Origin: Bifidobacterium breve
GTDB lineage: Bacteria; Actinomycetota; Actinomycetes; UBA12327
Direction of reading: 5' to 3'
NCBI GenBank assembly: GCA_943332445.1
Contig: CALQPL010000015.1
Span: 1-10,496, forward strand
DNA: 10,496 nt
This document shows positions 6,874 to 10,496 of this stretch, piece after piece (within the stretch, counting starts at the first letter, position 1; every line of letters begins with the position of its first letter). A program made the position numbers and the translations under genes. The notes beneath the pieces were generated by a model that ran no database searches, was not told where the DNA came from, and saw nothing but the letters and a program-made list of their open reading frames with translations.

Positions 6874-7929
6874 GTGAGTAGCCCGATTTCTTTAGCTATC
6901 GCATCGGGCGATGGCATTGGTCCTGAGATCATCCCTGAAGCCTTGAAGGCATTGGATGTTGTCTCAGCGCAATGTGGCCTGACGATCAAGCAAACCGAAT
7001 TTGATTTGGGTTGGCGTTTGTACCACCGAACCGGTGAAATCCTGCCCGATTCGGTCATTGATGAACTGCGCGAGCACGATGCGATTTTGTTTGGTGCCGT
7101 GGGTGACCCTCGGGTTCCGCCAGGTCTGCTTGAGCGTGGAATGCTTTTGAAGTTGCGCTTCACCTTGGATCATCACGTCAATTTGCGCCCCATCAAGCTG
7201 TATCCAGGAATGCATACGCCTGTTGCGGGCCTGACTCCCGAGCGCTGTGACATCGTGGTCGTGCGTGAAGGCACTGAAGGCCCCTATGTCGGTGCGGGCG
7301 GAGCGATCCGCGTCGGAACCGCTCAGGAAGTGGCCATCGAAGAGTCAATCAATACCGCCTTTGGCGTTGAGCGCGTCGTTCGCAATGCGTTCGCGCGTTC
7401 AATGAAGCGTCGCCGCAAGCTAACACTGGTGCATAAGGCCAATGTGTTGACTAATGCTGGAGCCTTGTGGCAGCGGATCGTCAATGAGGTAGCGAAGGAA
7501 TTCCCTGATGTTCAGGTGGAGTACCAACACGTTGATGCTGCCGCCATGTTCTTCATTACTGCACCGGAAAAGTACGACGTGATTGTCACCGATAATTTAT
7601 TTGGTGACATCATCACTGACGTTGGTGCTGCAGTTGCGGGTGGAATTGGCTTGGCAGCGTCGGGGAGTATTGATGCCAGTGGGGTCAACCCCTCAATGTT
7701 TGAACCCGTACATGGATCAGCCCCCGACATCGCGGGCCAGCAAAAGGCGGACCCCACGGCCGCAATCTTGTCCCTGAGCATGTTGCTGCATCACCTCAAG
7801 CTTGAGGAAGCTTCCGCTTTGGTTGAAGCCGGTGTCGCCATGGATCTGTCACAGCGTTCTGAGTTCGGGGTTCGCACGACCGCTCAGATTGGTGACGCAA
7901 TCGCCGCCAATATCGCTGCTGCTCGTTAG
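6874..7929 (+). CDS. leuB: 3-isopropylmalate dehydrogenase LeuB
   Basis: Oxidative decarboxylation of 3-isopropylmalate with NAD to give 2-oxoisocaproate, in the leucine branch. At 351 residues it has the usual length. It belongs to the isocitrate/isopropylmalate dehydrogenase family: GDGIGPE at 12-18; the substrate arginines R95 (LKLRF), R105 (NLRP) and R131 (VREGTEGPY); K188 in the active site; metal aspartates D221, D245 and D249 (TDNLFGDIITD); and the NAD-binding stretch HGSAPDIAGQ at 280-289. The LLERGMLLKLRF region and the BCAA neighbours favour LeuB over tartrate or isocitrate dehydrogenases. GTG 6874 has GAAAGG (6861-6866) 7 nt upstream, and the gap after serA is 24 nt. leuA, leuC and leuD are not nearby, so the leucine branch is split in this genome. 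Confidence 0.94.
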   Translation: MSSPISLAIASGDGIGPEIIPEALKALDVVSAQCGLTIKQTEFDLGWRLYHRTGEILPDSVIDELREHDAILFGAVGDPRVPPGLLERGMLLKLRFTLDHHVNLRPIKLYPGMHTPVAGLTPERCDIVVVREGTEGPYVGAGGAIRVGTAQEVAIEESINTAFGVERVVRNAFARSMKRRRKLTLVHKANVLTNAGALWQRIVNEVAKEFPDVQVEYQHVDAAAMFFITAPEKYDVIVTDNLFGDIITDVGAAVAGGIGLAASGSIDASGVNPSMFEPVHGSAPDIAGQQKADPTAAILSLSMLLHHLKLEEASALVEAGVAMDLSQRSEFGVRTTAQIGDAIAANIAAAR

Positions 7930-7931
7930 GA
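7926..7931 (+). promoter_or_regulatory. ilvE ribosome site overlapping the leuB stop
   Basis: TTAGGA, 8 nt before ATG 7940, contains the leuB stop codon TAG (7927-7929). It supports ATG 7940 rather than longer forms of the open frame inside leuB, and suggests that termination of leuB and initiation of ilvE are coupled. Confidence 0.55.
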
Positions 7932-7939
7932 TTGCGCCC

Positions 7940-9049
7940 ATGACTTCGAGCACCATTGACATAACTCGCTCTGCTTCTCCGCTGCCCGATGATCAGCGTG
8001 AAGCGATCTTGGACAATCCAGGCTTTGGTAAGTACTTCACCGATCACATGGTCCAGATCAAGTGGACTGTGGATCGGGGCTGGCACGAAGCCGAGCTGGT
8101 TCCCTACGGTCCCATCACGATGGACCCAGCCACGAACTCAATCCACTACGGTCAGTCGGTTTTCGAAGGCTTAAAGGCCTACCGGCGCGTAGACGGATCC
8201 ATCGCCACGTTCCGGCCCTTGGAAAATGCTCGCCGCTTTCAGCGCAGTGCAGCGCGGTTGGCCATGCCCGAGCTTCCAGAGGAACTCTTCATCGAGGCCA
8301 TCGAGACACTCGTGAGGGTCGATCAGGAGTGGGTTCCTGACGACATTGAAAAGTCGTTGTACTTGCGACCCTTCATGTTCTCTACGGAAGTCGGCTTGGG
8401 TGTTCGGCCAGCGAACGAGTATCTCTTCCTGCTGATTGCCTCTCCTGCTGGCGCTTATTTCCCCGGTGGAGTCAAGCCGGTAGATGTCTGGCTATCCAAG
8501 GAGTATGTGCGCGCAGCTCCAGGTGGAACCGGCGAAGCCAAGTGTGCCGGTAACTATGCCGCGTCACTGCTTGCTCAAGCTCAAGCCATTGATAACCAGT
8601 GTGACCAGGTCGTCTGGCTCGATGCGATAGAACGCTATTGGATCGAGGAAATGGGTGGCATGAACTTGTATTTCGTTCATGGATCCGGAGATTCGGCTCG
8701 GATTACGACGCCGCCATTGACCGGTTCTTTGCTGCCGGGAGTGACGCGCGAATCGTTGCTCCAGGTAGCCCAGGATTTGGGTTATGCCGTTGGGCAAGAG
8801 CGCATCAATGTGGATCAATGGCGCGAGGGGAATGTCTCGGGAGAGATTACTGAAGTCTTTGCTTGTGGAACCGCTGCAGTGATTACCCCGGTTGGCAAAG
8901 TCAAATCAACGGATGCCACGTGGGAAGTGGGTGCTGGTCAGTCGGGACCAGTGACATTGCAACTGCGCGATGAACTCTTACAAATCCAGCATGGCTCGCG
9001 TCCGGATCCGCATGGTTGGATGCATCAAATAGTCGCTCCACCCGCGTAA
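7940..9049 (+). CDS. ilvE: Branched-chain amino acid aminotransferase IlvE
   Basis: PLP enzyme that transfers the amino group from glutamate to the keto acids of Val, Leu and Ile, the last step of all three pathways. The 369 residues match the longer actinobacterial and mitochondrial-like type rather than the roughly 310-residue E. coli form. Fold type IV features are the N-terminal HYGQSVFEGLKAYR (69-82), the R/F-rich FRPLENARRF (91-100), the Schiff-base lysine K201 in GGTGEAKCAGNYAASLLAQ, and EEMGGMNLYFV (236-246) with the PLP-contacting glutamate. The C-terminal stretch has SGEITEVFACGTAAVITPVG. The start ATG 7940 is chosen because the protein begins at the usual place and TTAGGA lies upstream; it sits 10 nt after leuB. 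A D-amino acid aminotransferase or aminodeoxychorismate lyase is unlikely given the length and motifs. Confidence 0.96.
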   Translation: MTSSTIDITRSASPLPDDQREAILDNPGFGKYFTDHMVQIKWTVDRGWHEAELVPYGPITMDPATNSIHYGQSVFEGLKAYRRVDGSIATFRPLENARRFQRSAARLAMPELPEELFIEAIETLVRVDQEWVPDDIEKSLYLRPFMFSTEVGLGVRPANEYLFLLIASPAGAYFPGGVKPVDVWLSKEYVRAAPGGTGEAKCAGNYAASLLAQAQAIDNQCDQVVWLDAIERYWIEEMGGMNLYFVHGSGDSARITTPPLTGSLLPGVTRESLLQVAQDLGYAVGQERINVDQWREGNVSGEITEVFACGTAAVITPVGKVKSTDATWEVGAGQSGPVTLQLRDELLQIQHGSRPDPHGWMHQIVAPPA

Positions 9050-9082
9050 TTCCCAGCACCACCTATTGACAGGAGTCAGTGA

Positions 9083-9862
9083 GTGCGCATCGCTCGCTTT
9101 GCATTCGAAGGTGTCGTTGGCTACGGGGTGGTCGAGGGTGATCCCACCGGTCCCCTTGAGGCCCTGGAGATCGCGATCATCAAGAACCATCCCTTTGGCG
9201 AGATCGAATTGACCGACAAGCGACTGCCTCTTCCGGCGGTTCGATTGCTGTCACCGGTTTTACCGTCAAAGATCTGTGCCTTCGGCCGCACCTATGCCGA
9301 GCACGCAGCGGAATTGGGAAATGAGGTGGCGAAGGAACCCTTGATGTTCCTCAAGCCCTCAACATCGGTGGCTGGACCCGGCGATGTCATTCGCCTCCCG
9401 GAGCTGTCTAACGATGTGCAGCATGAAGCCGAGCTAGCCGTGGTGATCGGCAGTTTGTGTAAAGACGTCGTCGCTGAACGAGCGCATGAAGTGATCCTGG
9501 GTTACACCTGTGCCAATGACGTCACCGCTCGCGATCTACAACGCAGCGATGGTCAGTGGAGTCGCGCCAAGGGCTTTGACACGTTCTGCCCGCTCGGTCC
9601 GTGGATTGAAACAGCGCTGGATCCCGCTGACCTCGCCATCTCATGTCACATTGATGATCGAGTGGCTCAAGACGGACGCACTAGCGAGATGGTGTTCTCC
9701 GTGGCCGACCTTGTTGCGTACACATCGCGCATCATGACGTTGCTGCCTGGCGATGTGATCTTGACCGGCACTCCTGCTGGTGTCTCGACATTGCACGCGG
9801 GGGACACGGTCGAGGTGCGTATCGAAGGCATTGGTTCGCTGATAAATTCAGTGTCCAACTAG
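9083..9862 (+). CDS. FAH-family hydrolase/decarboxylase (acylpyruvase or oxaloacetate decarboxylase type)
   Basis: Fumarylacetoacetate hydrolase family protein of 259 residues: a short N-terminal domain (about 1-60), then the catalytic FAH domain. Metal ligands are expected at E115 and E117 (HEAEL) and D146 (NDVTARD). H74 and E77 in GRTYAEHAAE match the His-Glu dyad of human FAHD1, and Q153 (RDLQ), K163 (RAKGF) and T230 (GTPAGV) match its other active-site residues. This favours cleavage of acylpyruvates or oxaloacetate over the older label 2-hydroxyhepta-2,4-diene-1,7-dioate isomerase. Relatives next to gltX occur in M. tuberculosis (Rv2993c), and a Corynebacterium glutamicum homologue was reported as an oxaloacetate decarboxylase. 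No aromatic-degradation genes are nearby, so catabolic isomerase is less likely. GTG 9083 has AGGAG (9071-9075) 7 nt upstream. The fold is sure; the substrate is not. Confidence 0.9.
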   Translation: MRIARFAFEGVVGYGVVEGDPTGPLEALEIAIIKNHPFGEIELTDKRLPLPAVRLLSPVLPSKICAFGRTYAEHAAELGNEVAKEPLMFLKPSTSVAGPGDVIRLPELSNDVQHEAELAVVIGSLCKDVVAERAHEVILGYTCANDVTARDLQRSDGQWSRAKGFDTFCPLGPWIETALDPADLAISCHIDDRVAQDGRTSEMVFSVADLVAYTSRIMTLLPGDVILTGTPAGVSTLHAGDTVEVRIEGIGSLINSVSN

Positions 9863-9864
9863 AC

Positions 9865-9871
9865 AAGGTGA
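9865..9871 (+). promoter_or_regulatory. Shine-Dalgarno site fixing the gltX start
   Basis: AAGGTGA lies 7 nt before GTG 9879. The nearby ATG 9871 and GTG 9868 are out of the gltX frame, so GTG 9879 is the best start. Confidence 0.6.
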
Positions 9872-9878
9872 TGACACT

Positions 9879-10496
9879 GTGACTTCCGGTTCCTTGAACC
9901 ATCCGCTCGACCCCTCGGTCCGCGTTCGGTTTTGCCCTTCTCCTACCGGCAATCCACACGTAGGCCTGGTGCGGACGGCGTTGTTCAACTGGGCCTTTGC
10001 CCGGCACAACGGTGGCACCTTCGTTTTTCGCATTGAAGACACCGATTCTGCGCGAGACAGTGAAGAAAGCTACGAAGCCTTACTCGACACGTTGTCCTGG
10101 CTTGGGCTGGACTGGGACGAAGGACCGGTAGTGGGTGGTCCGCATGCTCCTTATCGCCAAAGTGAGCGACTCGAGATTTATCGCGATGTTGCCCGCCAAT
10201 TGCTCAATGCGGGATTGGCGTATGAATCGTTTTCCACCCCGGAGGAAGTCGAAGAGCGCCACATCGCCAAGGGAGAAAACCCCAAGCTCGGCTATGACAA
10301 CTTTGATCGAGACTTAAGCCACGAGCAGCGCGCTCAGTTCCGTTCAATGGGACGCGATCCCGTCCTGCGTCTAAAGATGCCTGCCGAGGATTTGGTGGTC
10401 CAGGACCTCATTCGTGGCGAGATTACCTTCCCGGCCGGCTCGATTCCGGACTACGTGATTGTTCGCGGTAATGGTGAGCCGCTGTACACCTTGGTA
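9879..10496 (+). CDS. gltX: Glutamyl-tRNA synthetase GltX (N-terminal part, cut by window edge)
   Basis: Class I aminoacyl-tRNA synthetase that charges tRNA(Glu), and in many actinobacteria also tRNA(Gln) for later amidation. Only the first 206 codons are in the window; full proteins are about 490 residues. The Rossmann catalytic domain opens with VRVRFCPSPTGNPHVGLVRT (15-32). Its HVGL (27-30) takes the place of the HIGH signature and is the form I recall from the M. tuberculosis enzyme, so not a defect. FRIEDTD (50-56) and SYEALLDTLSWLGLDWDEGP (64-83) follow, then PYRQSER and NPKLGYDNFDR (134-144), which bind substrate and tRNA in the family. The KMSKS loop and anticodon-binding domain lie beyond the edge. 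It starts 16 nt after the FAH gene with no visible promoter or terminator between them, so co-transcription is likely. The frame stays open to the last base. Confidence 0.95.
   Translation, partial: MTSGSLNHPLDPSVRVRFCPSPTGNPHVGLVRTALFNWAFARHNGGTFVFRIEDTDSARDSEESYEALLDTLSWLGLDWDEGPVVGGPHAPYRQSERLEIYRDVARQLLNAGLAYESFSTPEEVEERHIAKGENPKLGYDNFDRDLSHEQRAQFRSMGRDPVLRLKMPAEDLVVQDLIRGEITFPAGSIPDYVIVRGNGEPLYTLV

Noticed and set aside
7802..7939. Upstream extension of ilvE inside leuB (46 residues)
   Set aside because: It overlaps the conserved leuB C-terminus in another frame and lacks family similarity, while ATG 7940 has a usable ribosome site.
9905..9968. HVGL instead of HIGH in GltX as a sign of a defective synthetase
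   Set aside because: HVGL at this place is what I recall for the M. tuberculosis enzyme, and the surrounding motifs are intact.

Overview
The window is about 10.5 kb of actinobacterial chromosome, almost entirely coding and all on the + strand. It carries a cluster for branched-chain amino acid (BCAA) synthesis plus serine synthesis and runs into gltX. The actinobacterial assignment rests on close resemblance, recalled without a search, of the proteins to Streptomyces and Mycobacterium homologues. Supporting signs are the gene order ilvB-ilvN-ilvC-serA-leuB-ilvE-FAH-gltX, frequent GTG starts (ilvC, serA, leuB, the FAH gene, gltX) and a moderately high GC content (high 50s by eye). The GC is below that of typical soil Streptomyces, so an aquatic or otherwise mid-GC lineage is possible, but genus cannot be fixed.

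Layout: ilvD (dihydroxyacid dehydratase) enters from the left edge and ends at 1640. Its conserved N-terminal region is interrupted by an in-frame TAG at 12-14. The gap 1641-1835 is a regulatory leader: a probable promoter, a 19-codon leader peptide rich in Val/Ile (1685-1744), a hairpin and a mutually exclusive U-tailed terminator (1767-1804). This is a BCAA attenuator in front of ilvB. Then follow ilvB (1836-3578), ilvN (3580-4101) and ilvC (4136-5164), the acetohydroxyacid synthase subunits and ketol-acid reductoisomerase. After a 92-nt gap with a hairpin come serA (5257-6849), leuB (6874-7929), ilvE (7940-9049), a fumarylacetoacetate hydrolase (FAH) family gene (9083-9862), and gltX (9879 to the right edge, incomplete).

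How they work together: IlvB/IlvN condense pyruvate (and 2-oxobutyrate), IlvC isomerises and reduces the product, IlvD dehydrates it, and IlvE transaminates the keto acids to Val, Ile and Leu. LeuB supplies the oxidative step of the leucine branch; leuA and leuCD are not in this window. SerA starts serine synthesis from 3-phosphoglycerate. The FAH protein keeps the active-site residues of the acylpyruvase/oxaloacetate decarboxylase type, so it may act on a 2-oxo acid near pyruvate, but its substrate cannot be read from sequence. Short gaps (1 nt ilvB-ilvN, 10 nt leuB-ilvE) and clear Shine-Dalgarno sites suggest one or two long transcripts.

Most of the window is ordinary conserved biosynthesis. 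The two points most worth a second look are the attenuator before ilvB and the nonsense codon in ilvD. I saw no mobile elements, CRISPR arrays, tRNAs or rRNAs.
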